Notes: generated by a model from the sequence alone, not told the origin. Shown: positions 12,001 through 26,515, counted from the stretch's first letter. The stretch: 64,000 nt of DNA from Bagarius yarrelli (GCA_005784505.1 VCAZ01000039.1:851501-915500), one strand, 5' to 3'. Numbers and translations are program-made.

Positions 12001-15000
12001 TGCTAGTTACCTGTTTCGACCACAAGACCCCTCTAATTATCTGTATGTAAAAATAGTTGTTTGGCGTTGTTTGCAACCCGAGAGTGAAATGCTCATTAAA
12101 TGTATTATTGTTTTAAAAATAAAAATAAAACAAACAAAATTTGGGGTTATTGGTCACATAAACATGCAGTAATTGATTATGGTATCTGTTTAAAAAAAAT
12201 GCAGCTATTGATCTATAATATATCCATGTTTGTTTCGTTTTAGGGCCCCAATTCTGGGAGTCCAACCCAAAAGTGCCCTCCGGTTACACCTGAGGATGGA
12301 GGCTCCATCGCATGAAATCATAGATCGACCTCAGTTTATTGAGTCAGAGAGAAACGACTCAGGGAACACGTCGTTCGTGGATAAAATTGCACTTAAAAAG
12401 GAAATGGAATTGCCCGATTTAGACTTTTTGCGAATAGACTGTGTCGGTGATGCGGGCAGTCAAGACAAACTTAACCAAGAGTGCCACTCTGACCAAAACA
12501 TTAACCACAGTGATTCCGGCAAAACTTACAACATCGCAGATCATACGGTTAACGACCAAGAGCACAGCAATATCGACCCAGCAAATAATGTTGAGAGTGT
12601 AATAGTTGGCTCATGTGCGGGGCAGGGGAACGCCGTGATGCAAGCAAATGAAAAGATACCAAATCGCGACAGCGGAATAGACAGCCCGTCCTGCGGAGCC
12701 GAGGGAGAGGCGTTTCCGAACGAGGTCCCTATCGAAGAGGAAGAAAGGAACGACAGCATAGCTACAGAGACTGAGAGTGTTTCTTGCATCACCATTAGCA
12801 ATAAGCGGGACTCAACGCAGGATGAAGATAGCGACTTGGATGAAGGCAGCAGTGAAGAACCAGAGAACCTGGAAGTCAAAGTAAGATACATGCATGTTAT
12901 CACTAGTATAACTGTATACTTATTACAGTTGTGGCAGCTAGAAGGTTACGCCAGGGTGCACATACTTTATCACACCACAGCGTTTGACAAATACCACAAT
13001 GTTCAATATGTAACATATGTAACCTTATGACAACTTCCTGTTTTTTTGCTTTATTTAGCTTCCTTTCCAAAGTAGTGTCGTTTTGATACGGTTGGTGTTT
13101 CACAAAATAATATTTCAGAACTGACATTATACTGCAACCACATTAGCCTGGCTAGTGTTAGCGTGGTGTGTGTGTGTGTTTGTTTGTGTGCGTGTCTGTG
13201 GAGATGAACTGACGTGCACCGAAAACTTCTGTTTTTAACTTAGCAGATCTGAAAAAGTAGCACAGACTGACGAGATGAAAAAAAAAACAAACAAACGGTA
13301 AAATGCAATGTAACACTACAAACTACATTAGATTCGGCAGGGGCACTGCTAAGGGGTGGGGGTGAAAAGTTGGAACATATCTAAGGACCTATGCACTTTG
13401 GGGGCCCCTAGAGATCTGTTTTATTAGTAGTAATAGTGCGGAATTAATCTCAATTAACCTTATGTTTGTTATAGGGCCTATAATTGTTAGCGGCAGCCGT
13501 GGATATGAGTAACATGAGCCCAGAGACGTTGGTTAATATTATTAAGTACAGTACAGCACACACTCGGTCCAACAACTGAGACGTTTTGTACATTTACATT
13601 TCCGCCATTTTTGGCAGACGTCCTTATCCAGAGCAACTTACATTTATCTCTTTTATACAACTGAGCAATTAGGGGTTAAGGACCTTGAGTGGCAATTTAG
13701 CCACTTAGCAGTCCAACACATGAACTACTGCACTACCATGTTCCCTTGTTTGTCTTAAAGAGGTTGAGTTTTTTGGCTATTTCTTTAAATTCCACGTAGG
13801 AATAGATGGATGGATTGGGACGTGAATGCTGAATGATTTGGGAAAAATCTTAAGAAAAACCCATTACGGTATAGTTAATCTATGGTGCAGATAAGCTGCT
13901 GTATTAGTAAACATGGATCCAGATAGATCGGAGTGGAATCCAAAGACGTTACAGTACAGTCCACTGAACACTCGGGGGTTAAGGGCATTGTTAAGGAGCC
14001 CAGCAGTGGCAGCTTGGTGGTGCTGGGTATCAAACCCGATCTTCCAATTAGCAGTCCAACACCTTAACCACTGAACTACCACTTTCCCCAAATGGAGTAA
14101 AGGAATTCAGCAAAAAAAGCTTTCTTACTCAACATATGTTCTTTACCTAGATAAAGTCAGATTTTTTTCCTGTCTAAGAGTCAGAAATATCCAACTTGCC
14201 TTCAGATAGCATTAGTGTACATGTACAAGAAATGCTTCCTGGTGTGCCGGTGCTCAATAATGACAGGAACATTTAATGTTAAAAATGAGAAAATTAATAA
14301 CTATTAATTTGGAATGCAACTAACTGTCGAAACCAAAATCTTTGTCCATGATGACTAAAACCAGTTAATAGTAATTAAGGAAATATTTAATTTTTTTGCC
14401 TCTCCCGTGGCTCCGCCCTCTCACCCGCCTTTAATAAAATTTTGTTAATTAATACTGCAAAATTGTCTGTTTATACGTATGTCAAAAACGTACCTTTTTA
14501 TCAACCCTTAGCAGAAAATGGGTAGAAAAAAAATTAAATGCGAGAAAGAAAGTAACAGTAATATATTTTTTTTTTATTCTTACACAATAATACACAGTTA
14601 TAAAACTGGACATAAATTACAAAATAAGGTTATTGATGTGTGTTTTTTTTTTTTTTTTAGATTTAATGAAGAGCTTGTCTTCACATAAAGTTACGATAAG
14701 TACCCTACATAGTAATTTATCCCCCTTTCTACAATATCTAATCTAGACAAAGCTGTTATGCCCTCGGCGATCTCCTAATTTGCCTGTGCCTAGAAAAGAG
14801 GGGGGCTGATTCATCTAAACAGGAATCTCACACTCATGGTTTGTTGTAGAAAACAGTAATACTTTATCTGCTCTTTTGCATATGAGCACACATCAGATAA
14901 CGGCGTCACCATGACTTGAATTAAAATAAAAAACATGGAAAAGACAGGAATGTCACCTTCTTATCCCCTGTCGTGGCTTGGAGTCGGTGGAAATGGACTT

Positions 15001-17280
15001 TGTTCTACTTTTTTTTAGAAAGAAGTTTCCGGAGTGCTTTTAGTCATCGGTTTCATTCAATTCATGCCGTCTTTTGTTTACACGTCGATGTCTTCCTGTT
15101 TTGAATGCTGACAGGTTACAGGCGAAACCTGTATCAGCTTTAGCTCCTGCTACAGAATACTGTTGTCTAGCTGTGTCTCGCTTTTCCTTTTTTTTTTTTT
15201 TTTTTTTATTTACAATTTTTGGTTCTACACATAATTTGTATGTTGGTGGAAAAAGTCTGTAAGAAACACAAAGACACAAAGCAAAGTTTGATCTATAATA
15301 ATAAACATAATTATTCGAAAAGTCATATTAGATAAAGCTTGGAAGAATTGAATCTTTAAGACTAAACAGTAATAACAGCAAAACCACAATTGAAAGATTC
15401 TGATCCCCAGCGGAAACTTGTTACACTTATGCCCATTAGAACACACTCCAATTGCATTGTGTAGGTTTGTGTTTGTCTATGGGCTTTTTTGGATGTTAGT
15501 TGTCATCCAATTGTTCCCACAAGTTTTTTTTTTTTGACCAGATGTTGACTTTTCTTGTGCGGCTGCCGGCGTGCGCGCGCTGGTGCCGGTGTGCGCGCGC
15601 TGGTGCCGGTGTGTGCACAGGCGTCCGTAAAGTTATGATAAACTTTGCTTTGCTTATTTATTAATATAGTTTCCAAATGATTTCCTATATTACACTATGT
15701 CATGCCATTTTTAAATTGCTTGCTAACGTTTACTGTCGGCGAATATTCTTTATATGATGGCATTAAAACGGGTAGGCGAGATGTGGCAAACTTTGCAGAA
15801 AGATTTTAATGATATGAAGATGACTCAAGGCTACAGTTACATTGCATTTGATCATCGTTACCATTCGATATAATTAACGGACATTCTGTGTCACCCAGAT
15901 GAGGATGGGTTTCCTCTTGAGTCTGGTTTCCTCTCAGGAAGTTTCTCCTTTGCCACCTTTGCCACCTTTGTCCCCTCAGGTTTGCTCATTAGGGACCAAG
16001 ATACACTTTTTCATTGTTCCTGTATGCTGTGTAAAGCTGCTTTGACTATACAGATAAAACTGAGTTGAATTGAAGATGATATTTAAAATGGTTGGTAATG
16101 CAGGTGTGATGCAATACGACGCATTGATTAGTGCAATCCTGTGAATGAGGAAACCAACATTGTGAGACGACAGCTTTTTTTTAACACATTAAGCAAAACA
16201 TATTAATACAGAATAATTAATTTATAGTTTAAACAGTCACATTATATATCACAATTTTACCCGTAAGCATCAGTAATCACCGTTGAGTGGCTTAGAGTAA
16301 TAAGTAATGTGGTTTTTTTTTTACAGGGATCTCAGTCTGAGGCTCAGAAGCTGTTCAATATCGCCCAGGAGCTCCTTCATACAGAAGAAGCGTATGTCAA
16401 ACGACTCAACCTGTTAGATCAGGTAATTCTCACAGGAATATATGGTACACTGACATATACACTTCTGTTTCTGTTTCCTTTGCTAACCCATTTCATTTTA
16501 CCCATTAATTGAAGTCAGAGGGCAGCATGGTGGCTTAGTGGTTAGCACTGTTGCCTTACAGCAAGAAGGACCCGGGTTTGATTCCCAGGGCAGGGGTCTT
16601 TCTGTGTGGAGTTTACATGTTCTCCCCATGTTTGCGTGTGTTTACTCCGGGTTCTCCGGTTTCCTCCCACAGTCCGAAAACATGTATGTTAGATTGATCG
16701 GTAAATCTAAAGTGCCCATAGGAGTGAGTATGTGTAAGTGTGTGAGTGGCTCTGTGATAAACTGGCGACCTGTACAGGGTGTACCTGGCTTTCCTGCCCT
16801 TCACCCTTTCAGAGACGGCTGGGACTCCAGCGAAAAGGGGAATAAGCGGGTATAGAATATGTATAAATGTATGAATTAAAGTCAGGGACCTTTTTTTTTT
16901 TGTTCTGCTGGTTAAAAGTCTCCTCACACCTTGAAAGACGTAGGACCAAAAAAAACTTCGTCCAGTCAAAATATTCAGGCCAAACATGATATGCTATATG
17001 ATAGGCTTTCCTGTTGACCTGCCTGTCAACATATTTATTTGCATACCTCTGAGCACCCTGTTCATGTAGACAGGATACATCATCATCAGGATACATCATT
17101 TGCTCGTACAGGTGCAAGTACCAACATTTGGGATCAGTTTGCCATTTTTTTTATACCTTGAAGAGGCGTGGGTTTAAACCGTGAGAAAGGGTTGATAATT
17201 TTATTTGTGCTATCAGGCTACAGTTAGCATTTTCCAAAATTTATATTTACAGACTAGGCAAATAAATGAATTCTCTCTCT

Positions 17281-17333
<53 letters not shown>

Positions 17334-20300
17334 TGTAGGTCTTCTGTACTAAATTAACAGAGGCAGGGATTCCTATAGATGTGATTAACGGGATTTTCTC
17401 TAACATCTCGTCTATCTACCGATTCCACAATCAGTTCCTGCTGCCAGAGTTACAGACACGAATTACTCAAGAGTGGTGAGACGCCTTTACGTCACTTACT
17501 GTATGTCAGTTTATTAAACACCATGTAAGGGTTTTTTTTTTACTCATTGCATATAAAAAGGAACGTTTAAGCTGTATATTTAACTTTCGTATAATCTGTA
17601 GCTTATTAGTAAACTAGACCACAGCAAGAAACCCCCCATGTGGTCATGTTACATGTTCCTGTGTTGAGGTTTAAAATTGTTGCTTGTTATTAGTTGCTGC
17701 TCCTTAATAATATATATTAATTAAAGATAAATGTAGTGTGTATGTCTGTGTGTCTGCTTTACAGGAACACCAATCCACGTATAGGTGATATCCTGCAGAA
17801 GTTAGCTCCTTTTATGAAAATGTATGGGGAATATGTCAAAAACTTTGACCCTGCTATGGACCTTGTCAACACGTGGACTCAAAGGTCGACTCATTTCAAA
17901 AGCGTGGTTCAGAACATCCAGGTAGGAGTCAGTGTATGGATCGGTCTTTATTAGTGAGCTGGAAAATGTATAACGGTCATCTTCAGCTTTGAGCTGTTGT
18001 TAAATCTGTGTTTGTGTGTGTTTGTTTGTGGGCATGCAGAAGCAAGATGTCTGTGGTAACTTGACATTGCAGCATCACATGTTGGAGCCAGTGCAGCGTA
18101 TTCCTCGTTACGAGCTTCTTCTGAAAGACTACCTGAAGAAACTCCCCAGTGATGCACCAGATAGGAAAGATGCAGAGAGTAAGTGGTCATGTGACTTACC
18201 GTCTCTACATTTCATGTCCGATGTGTAAGTTTGTGAATGAGTATGTGGAGCGAGTAAGACTAATTTTAAGCTCAGCGCTTCCTCTTTGCTTTATGGTGTT
18301 TGTTGGGGAACCAGAGTTTTAAAGTAAAGAATGTTTGACCATCATTACGGCACATCATGTATACCGCGATAAGAAAGAAAGAACAGCTTTAGATACTTAA
18401 ATCTTAAGTAAGTTTTCGATACTTACAGTAAATATAAATAAAAGCGGATTTAAGTTGGCTCGAAAACGTAGATCAGCACATCCTTTCCAGAATTCAGCGC
18501 TACAAATGTTCTTGTGATGCCTGAGTTACACGTTTGTATAGATAATCATCAGCTTTTCTGCTTATTTATAAACAAAATGACCAAATGTTTGTCGACACTT
18601 TATTAGTTTAAAGCACACAGTTGTCTTTTCTTGTCACAATTGTTATTTTCTTTGTGCTATTTATATCAGTGTCTTTATTTTATTTGTGTCATTATGTTTT
18701 TTTCTGTGTCATTAAGTTAAATTTGTGTCACTGGTAGGTCATGTCATCACAGGGTGTCTACAGAGTTTAACACGTTATTTTTAAGACGTTTTATATCCTG
18801 TTTACTTTAACTGATATAAAATTTTAGAACACCAAACCTGCAATAAAAATATATGCATATACATACACGTATCTCTTCTCGTGAGCTCTCGCATGCTACC
18901 GGTGCTTCCCGTTCTTTATCTGCGATTCTACCACTTTGATACCCTCTGTACCCGTATACATTTTCAAGCCCCGGCTTCCACCACCACCAGAATTCATCGA
19001 TTTTTAAACATTACTGATTAAATGCAAAGTCATTTACCCATTGTAGCTCCCTCACAGTAAGAAGGTCCAGGGTTCGATCCCCGGACAGGGTCTTTTTGTG
19101 TGGAGTTTACATGTTCTCCCCATGCTTGTGTGGGTTTACTCCAGGTTCTCTGGTTTCCTCCCACAGTCAGGAAAATAGCCTCGATGATGGCATGGGGTTA
19201 AAAAGTACATAAATAAATAAATACCCATTGCAGCTAACTGCTACCTCAAATTCTCTCTGTTGATGCAGTAACTACGGTGGGGGAAAAAACTACTTCGGTC
19301 TGTCCAATAATTGTAAACAGTCTTTGGACAATTTGAAACACTTTAAGGAACCGGTAGCCACCCTGTAAGAGGCTTTGGTTTCCAGCATTATGGTGCCCCT
19401 GTGTGCAAAGATTCTTTTTACTTATTGTGTGTGAACACCTTTGAGATGAACTAAAACATTGACACTTAATATTACCACCTTCTCACTAACATATCCTAGC
19501 CGAATTAGCAAATGCTAACAGCCGTACTTGGAAATCCAGTGGAAAGTTCTCTGGAAGTGTGGAGGTTTTTAGAGTAAAAATAAAAGTAAATCTGAAATAG
19601 GATGCGCAAAAAAAAAAAAAAACCCCGACCGTCAGCTGTCCTAATATTTTTGGTAGGAAAATTATGACCAGAATTATTTCCACTTTATTACAATGGATTA
19701 GGTTTTAGCTGCTACATACCTACAAAAGTTTATTCCGTTTAGTCGACTAGTTTTTTGAGGCGGGTCACGTTGCGCCTGAAAACGCGACTAGTCTCGCTGT
19801 TTTGTCCTAAGTATGTCGTTAGAAACAAGAAAACTAGGGACATTACAAAAAGGACATTTCAGCAATGGATTTTTAGCCTGCTGTAACTGCTTCTTAATTG
19901 TTCTGCTGAAGTTTAAGTGTAAAGGAAAGAGTGAGGGAAGCTGAATGGTTTCTTCTTGTCACATGACCCGCAGCACGCTTGTGGCAAATCTAGGAACTAG
20001 GAAAAAAAAGTTCTATATGTGCACGATTGCCGCGCGTTCTCATTTGAAATAATAAAAGTAAATGTGCAAAAGATCTGATATGTGATATGAGATCTTTCTA
20101 GTCCTGCAAAACCCATCATCATCATCATCATCATCCTGTTTCTGTTTCTTACTCTAAACCATACAATAAAGTATTTTAGTTGAAATGTGTGTGTGTGTGT
20201 GTGTGTGTCGTGTGTGTGTGTGTGTGTTGTGTGTCGTGTGTGTGTGTCGTGTGTGTGGGTGTCGTGTGTTTTTGACTGTTTTTGACTGTTTCTGTGTTAT

Positions 20301-21707
20301 CATTTCAGAGGCTCTGGATTTGATCTCCACTGCAGCGAATCATTCTAACGCCGCTATTAAAAAGATGGTAAGTGGAGCTGTTTCTTCTGTGCGTCATCAC
20401 TATGCTGGCAGTCAGGATGTACAGTTTCCACTTCCTGTCTGTGTTCACTGATAGAAGGATGATAGGCAAATGTGTTTTCTATCGCTTTCTCACCCGACAC
20501 AATAACTTGACACTGTGGATGATTCTCTCTTTCATCTGGTGTTTATTTTGGGTCTAACTAAATACTTATTTAAATTAATAGTCTTAACTTCACCCATGTG
20601 ACTAAACACCAGTTTACGACATCCACTCATTTTACTCATTCTCTGTTTTTGTAAACTCATAAACATAGTGCAGAACAATATGAACTGTGATTGGTTGCTT
20701 TACATGTCAGTCAGATGCCCTTAGTTGGTAATGAGATAATGAGATAAATGCCCTTGCTTAGGGGCCCAGCAGGTCTCGGTATGATATTCTCATTTATGTG
20801 TTTGTAAGCTTTATTGTTATGTGTCTGCATTATCAGGAGAAGATGAACAAGCTGTTGGAGGTTTATGAACGATTGGGTGGCGAAATCGAGGAAATTGTTA
20901 ATCCAGCTAATGAACTTATTAAAGAGGGTCAAATAAAGAAAATGTCTGCTAAAAACGGCACAGCCCAGGACCGATACCTCTACCTGGTGAGTCTGTAGTT
21001 ATGAGTTACTCTGTTTAACACACTTTAACGCTCTGTCTGTCTTTCTGACAAATAGACACACTGATTGATAGATAAACAGCTAGACAGATCAATAGATAGA
21101 TAGACAGACAGATAAACAGCAAGACAGATATACAAAGATGGACCAGTGGATGGACGGATAAATAGATAAATGAACAGGCAGACAGATAGATAGACGGACA
21201 GATAGACAGATGGACGTTTAGCTGGATGCACTGATAGATAGTTAGATAGATGGACAGATGACAGATAGGCCAATGAATAAATAGGTTGATGGATGGATGG
21301 ATAGATGGATGGATGGATAGAGAAATCCAAATTTTGTCTATTTTGTCTATAGTTTTTTTGCCTTTTTATACTTTTATGATGATAATTTAGCTTTCTGTAT
21401 TATTCAAATGTCAGTTCTGTGAGGTTTTTAATAATATTCTTCTGTTGATCTTATATTCTTATATAATCTTGTGTTCTTATATCCTATAATCACGGCCGTC
21501 ATTTAAATTCATATTCAGAATGATGATCTTTACCCAAATATATCCTCCAATACTCTGAGCAGAAATGTTTTAACGGTGTGTGTGTGTGTGTGTGTGTGTG
21601 TGTTCTCTTCACAGTTTAACAACATGTTGCTGTATTGTGTGCCCAAGTTGAGGCTGATGGGACAGAAATATAGCGTCAGGGAGAAAATCGACATAGCGGG
21701 AATGGAG

Positions 21708-21739
<32 letters not shown>

Positions 21740-22446
21740 TTATATATAGATTTACATTTCATGATATCTAAACAGAATTAATGCTTTTTCTAACTCTAGT
21801 GTGTGTAGCATTACATTGTGAACTGAGGAATCATAACTATTTCAGGTTCAGGAAAATATCAAGCAGAACCTTGCACATGCCTTTGCGATCATTGGGAAGC
21901 AGCGGTCTCTGGAACTTCAGGCCAGGTCGGAGTGTGTGTGTGTGTTGTATCTTATGCATTTAGTTATAAGTGTGAGTGTTTAGTTGTTGTCTGTAGTTTA
22001 CAGATGATGTTCTTATTTACAGAAATGCTGAAGAAAAGCAGGAATGGATTCAGGTGAGGGAGGGAGGGAGTGGGTGAGTGAGTGAGTGTGGAAATGAGTG
22101 AGTATGGGAATGAAAGAATGAGTGTGGAAATGAGTGAGTAAGTGAGTGTGTGTGGGAATGAGTGAGTAAGTGAGTGTGTGTGGGAATGAGTGAGTAAGTG
22201 AGTGTGTGTGGGAATGAGTAAGTGAGTGTGTGTGGGAGTGTCTTAATTAGTCTTAATAGACTAAGTCTAATTAGTCTTAATAACTAGTCTCTCTCTCTTT
22301 CTCTCCTCCCCCCTTCCTAGGTACTCCTGGCCACAATATATAAGCAAAAACAGAAAAGTGAGACCTTTAATAAAGCCTTCAGCAGCTCTTTATCCCGTGA
22401 TGATGAACACACACCTGACTCACCGGTACAGGGATTCTTTTTGTCT

Positions 22447-22490
<44 letters not shown>

Positions 22491-23001
22491 ATTGTTAATG
22501 TATGTTTCATGTAGCATTGTACGATTTTTTTATTCTTATTTTTGGAATATTCGCTGGTTATATTATTGATAACATACTGAATAGTAGAGCAGGAAATTAG
22601 AATATGGTGCCCTTAAACAGCTGTGGAAATGCCAGTATGTGTGTTGTTATTATAGGTGGGTGTGGATTTACAATACAGATGTTGAGATTGACCTGTTCCA
22701 TTTATGACTGTTTAAAGCCTGAAGTTTTATTTCTCTACACAGAATCCATGGATTAATACATCTGTAGACTGGGATGGAGGTGTGCATGAAAGGGTGAGTA
22801 GAAATTTGGCTATTATCAATACCCCCCCTCCTCTCTCTCTCTCTCTCTCTCTCTCTTTTTCTCTCTCTCACTGCAATATCCCTCTCTTTCGCTTTCTCTC
22901 TCTTTTTTTATATTTTTTTCTATCTGCAATACCTCTCTCTCTCTTTTTCTCTTTCTCTCTTTTTTTCTCTTTTTTTTTTTTCTCTTTCTCTCTCCATCTG
23001 C

Positions 23002-23042
<41 letters not shown>

Positions 23043-23649
23043 CTCTTTCTCTCTCTCCATCTGCAATACCTCTCTCTCTCGCTCTCTCACTTTCTTGGAT
23101 TCTTGATCATCTCCTCTAGATCTATTGTAGTACAGTACATTCCTCATTTAATACACGGTCATGCTGTGTTGCAGGCTTTAAAAGTGTGTGTGTGTGTGTG
23201 TGTGTGTGAATTTTGTGTGCAGAGGAGCTCAAAGAAGCGAGACAAAGAGAAGGAGACCTGTAAAGGCTGCAACGAGACTTTCCACTTCACCAAACGCAAG
23301 CACCACTGCAAAAACTGTTCCGCTGTAAGTAAAGAGACTTTTATGCTTATACGGGGCAAAGGGTAGTCTTTTAAGGTATTTTTCTGCTTATAGTTAAAAG
23401 CTGCGCCTACCCGTGAGTTTAATCTCTGAATTTCTGTTAGAAAATGAAAACCATATGTTGGAGATTACCAGCAGTGTTGGAAATGTAATAGGTTACAGAT
23501 TACAAGTTACCCGTTTAAACTGTAATAAAGTAGTTTTCGCTTACTTTATAGAAGTAAAGTAACTGATTAAATTTAATTACATGCGTGGCTGCGCTTCAGC
23601 GACTTTGGGTTCAAATGTATCTATCTATCTATCTATCTATCTCTCTCTG

Positions 23650-23680
<31 letters not shown>

Positions 23681-23735
23681 ATCTCTTGTTCCCTCTATCT
23701 CTCCTTCTATCTTTCTCTACCTATCTATCTATCTA

Positions 23736-23778
<43 letters not shown>

Positions 23779-25627
23779 GATTAAATCCGGTCATACCCCA
23801 TCCCTCAACCTTGCAGCTTTTATGGGCACAGACTCACCCAAAATTAGACACAAAACAGATTAGAAAAAAAATATTAAAATATCTTTTCTAAAGGTTCAGC
23901 TGTCTAACTTGATGTTTATTTTATATTAATCAACTATATATTGCTCTGCATGATTTTATACATTGCACTGTTGCCACCTGATTGGCTGATTGGATAACTG
24001 CAGAAGTGTACAAGTGTTTCTAATAACGTGGACAGTGCTGTATTTTGCGTTTTTATGGAAGTTTTAGGTTGGCGAAGACCACATTACGTCTTTTATAAGA
24101 GTATAAACTGTCATAACGCCCTCCAACGATTGCTCACATCATTTAGCACATTTTTAGGGTTTTTAAATGACTTTTAAATACTTAGAAATGCACTTTGCAT
24201 TTCCTTTTCAAAATTGTCTGCATTATACTTCGATACCTGATTTAAACCATATTTGCTGCCCTCTGCAGGCTGTCTGTGGTAAATGCTCAAAGGTATCCGA
24301 GACAAAGAACATCCGCGTGTGTAAGCAGTGTTTCGAAGCCCTGCAAGGAGCTGATGGAACGCCAGGGGGCAGTGTTGAGCAGAAGAAAAAAACTCCTGTA
24401 GAGGTGAGAAACAAGAAGCCCTAATAAGAATAAGTCATTTCCTGTCAGTGGTTATTAAATAGAAATGCTGGATATTAGATAGCTAACTGTGGAATTGTGA
24501 ATTATGACGTCTAAGAAACAATTTTCAAAGCATGATAACCACCAACATATACTATATAGACAAAAGTATTGGGACACCTAATCATTACAACCATCTGTCA
24601 CTCTTCCTCCTATAAAAACCGCCATACCTTCTGTGCATGTTTTCCGCTTGATTGTGTCATGTGACTGTGTCATGTGACTGTGACTTGTGACACACTTATG
24701 TGGGTGAACTGGTTAATTGTTCAAAAAAAACATTTGGCCATATAGTGTATTTATAGAAGTACCCTGTCACACAATTACCCCATACTGATTACTCCACTCC
24801 CAGTTCTCTTAACAAACTACTAACTGACTTCTATACAAGATTAAACAGTTTGGATAGAAAGTACGGCTGAAGGAAATCTATTGTTTTAGTTACATGACTA
24901 GTGTGAACTTTACATACTCACTTAATTACATAATTAATACACTTAGGCCCAATCCCAGTTTTATTTTAGACCATAACGCCTACCCCTTTTCTTTGGCCCA
25001 GGAAAGAGTGGCAAGGGGTAGGAATGAGAATAATCCCCTAAGAAATGGGACACCACTACTGGACCAGTACACGTCAACATACTGTACATGCAGTAACATG
25101 CTAATTACCTGCCACTAGACTTTTATTTCTGACAGGTCATTGTGACGGGTAACGTTATCAGGCATGAAATATATTGTGGGACTATTGTGCAGCAGTGTAA
25201 CATTAGTGAACCTAGTATTGAATGTAATAAAACAGATGATTGTTGGTCTTCAAATTCCTTATTAATGCCAAAAAATACTTATTTGTGTATCTCCTCGGTC
25301 TCTCGGGCAGGAGAGGAAATTTTCTCATACACCTGCGTTTGAAGTGTGGTCCAGAAAATTCTTTGTTTAAGGGCGTATCTGGCCCCTCCCCCTACACCTA
25401 CACCTTAATACCTAATGTAAATGTAAAACCTTCACTGTACATTAACATGCCTTTATACTGCGCTTTACAATAATTACTATTCATACTGCATTTTTGCATG
25501 TTCCAAGCGTCTCCCGATGCTGTCTTCTCTGTCCACATCACTTAGTGTTACCTCAGCCTTAGTATTGTATTGTCTTAAATATTTGCATTCTATTTTAACT
25601 TTTGTACATTTAAACTATCTATCTGTC

Positions 25628-25697
<70 letters not shown>

Positions 25698-25707
25698 GTC
25701 TTATCTG

Positions 25708-25778
<71 letters not shown>

Positions 25779-26482
25779 CATCTAATCTATATTCTGTGCT
25801 GTTTGTCTCACCATCTTTATTGCTATGAGAAATCCAGAGGAAATCTCTTTTACATCAGAGACTTTTTAACAATACAATGTAAAGTGAGCAAAGTAAAGTC
25901 CTGCTGCAGTATGGAATAACCTGCTGGTTTGTTTGTTCAGAGGAGAACTGACCCCCCCGACTGAGTCTGGTTTCTCCCTAGGTTTTTTTTCTTCTCCATT
26001 TTCTCACCGATGGCGTTTTGGTTCTTTGCTGTTGTCGCCTCTGATTTGCTTAGTCAGTGACTCTTTATTTACAGATACGAGTTAAACTGAACTGAGTGTT
26101 TTAGTGATTGTTCACTGTTTTGTCTTATTGGACTGGATTGTGTAAAGCTGCTTTAACACAATTTTTATGGTTAGAAAGCTATAGAAAATTAGGGTTACTT
26201 GACTTGACACTTTACTTTCCTACTATTTTTAAGCTGCAACAGTTGGTGCTCATATGGGTGATACTATATGTATTTTGTATTCTAGAAGTTGTTCTTCTAA
26301 TGACTGTGTTGTGTTGTGTTGTGTTGTGTTACAGAAGCAGCTCTCAGATGACAGTTGTGTGCTATGCAGTCAGCTCCTGATTCAAGAGAAAGGAAAGAAC
26401 TGGACCAAGACCTGGGTGGCTATAACAAAAGCAGAACCACTGATGCTTTACTTACAGACCAGCAACCAGGTAGTGTGTGTAA

Positions 26483-26515
<33 letters not shown>

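Larger units (their letters stand above)
12881..16326. other. fgd3: FGD3 intron with SINE fragments
   Basis: Family A SINEs (reverse) at 13590-13745 and 13974-14090, poly-T tracts at 14643 and 15188, a GC-rich tandem repeat at 15565-15620 and a dispersed repeat at 15890-16075. Otherwise unremarkable AT-rich sequence. Confidence 0.65.
18179..20308. other. fgd3: FGD3 intron
   Basis: Family C SINE fragment at 19046-19215, a short Tc1-like fragment around 19385-19410 (ttatggtgcccctgtgtgca), (ATC)n at 20110-20135 and a long imperfect (GT)n at 20186-20269. The rest is unremarkable. Confidence 0.65.
24404..26334. other. fgd3: FGD3 intron
   Basis: Tc1-like MITE at 24553-24752, (TCTA)n at 25615-25780, dispersed repeat at 25860-26170 and gtgtt pentamers at 26306-26331. 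Confidence 0.7.

Noticed and set aside
12541..12903. Reverse-strand ORF of 120 residues
   Set aside because: Shadow of FGD3 exon 3.
16524..16600. tRNA gene
   Set aside because: A and B boxes are present but the sequence belongs to SINE family C and does not form a complete tRNA.
22782..23366. 194-residue ORF covering a CT-rich tract and an FGD3 exon
   Set aside because: Only 23223-23324 is coding; the rest is intron repeat read through.
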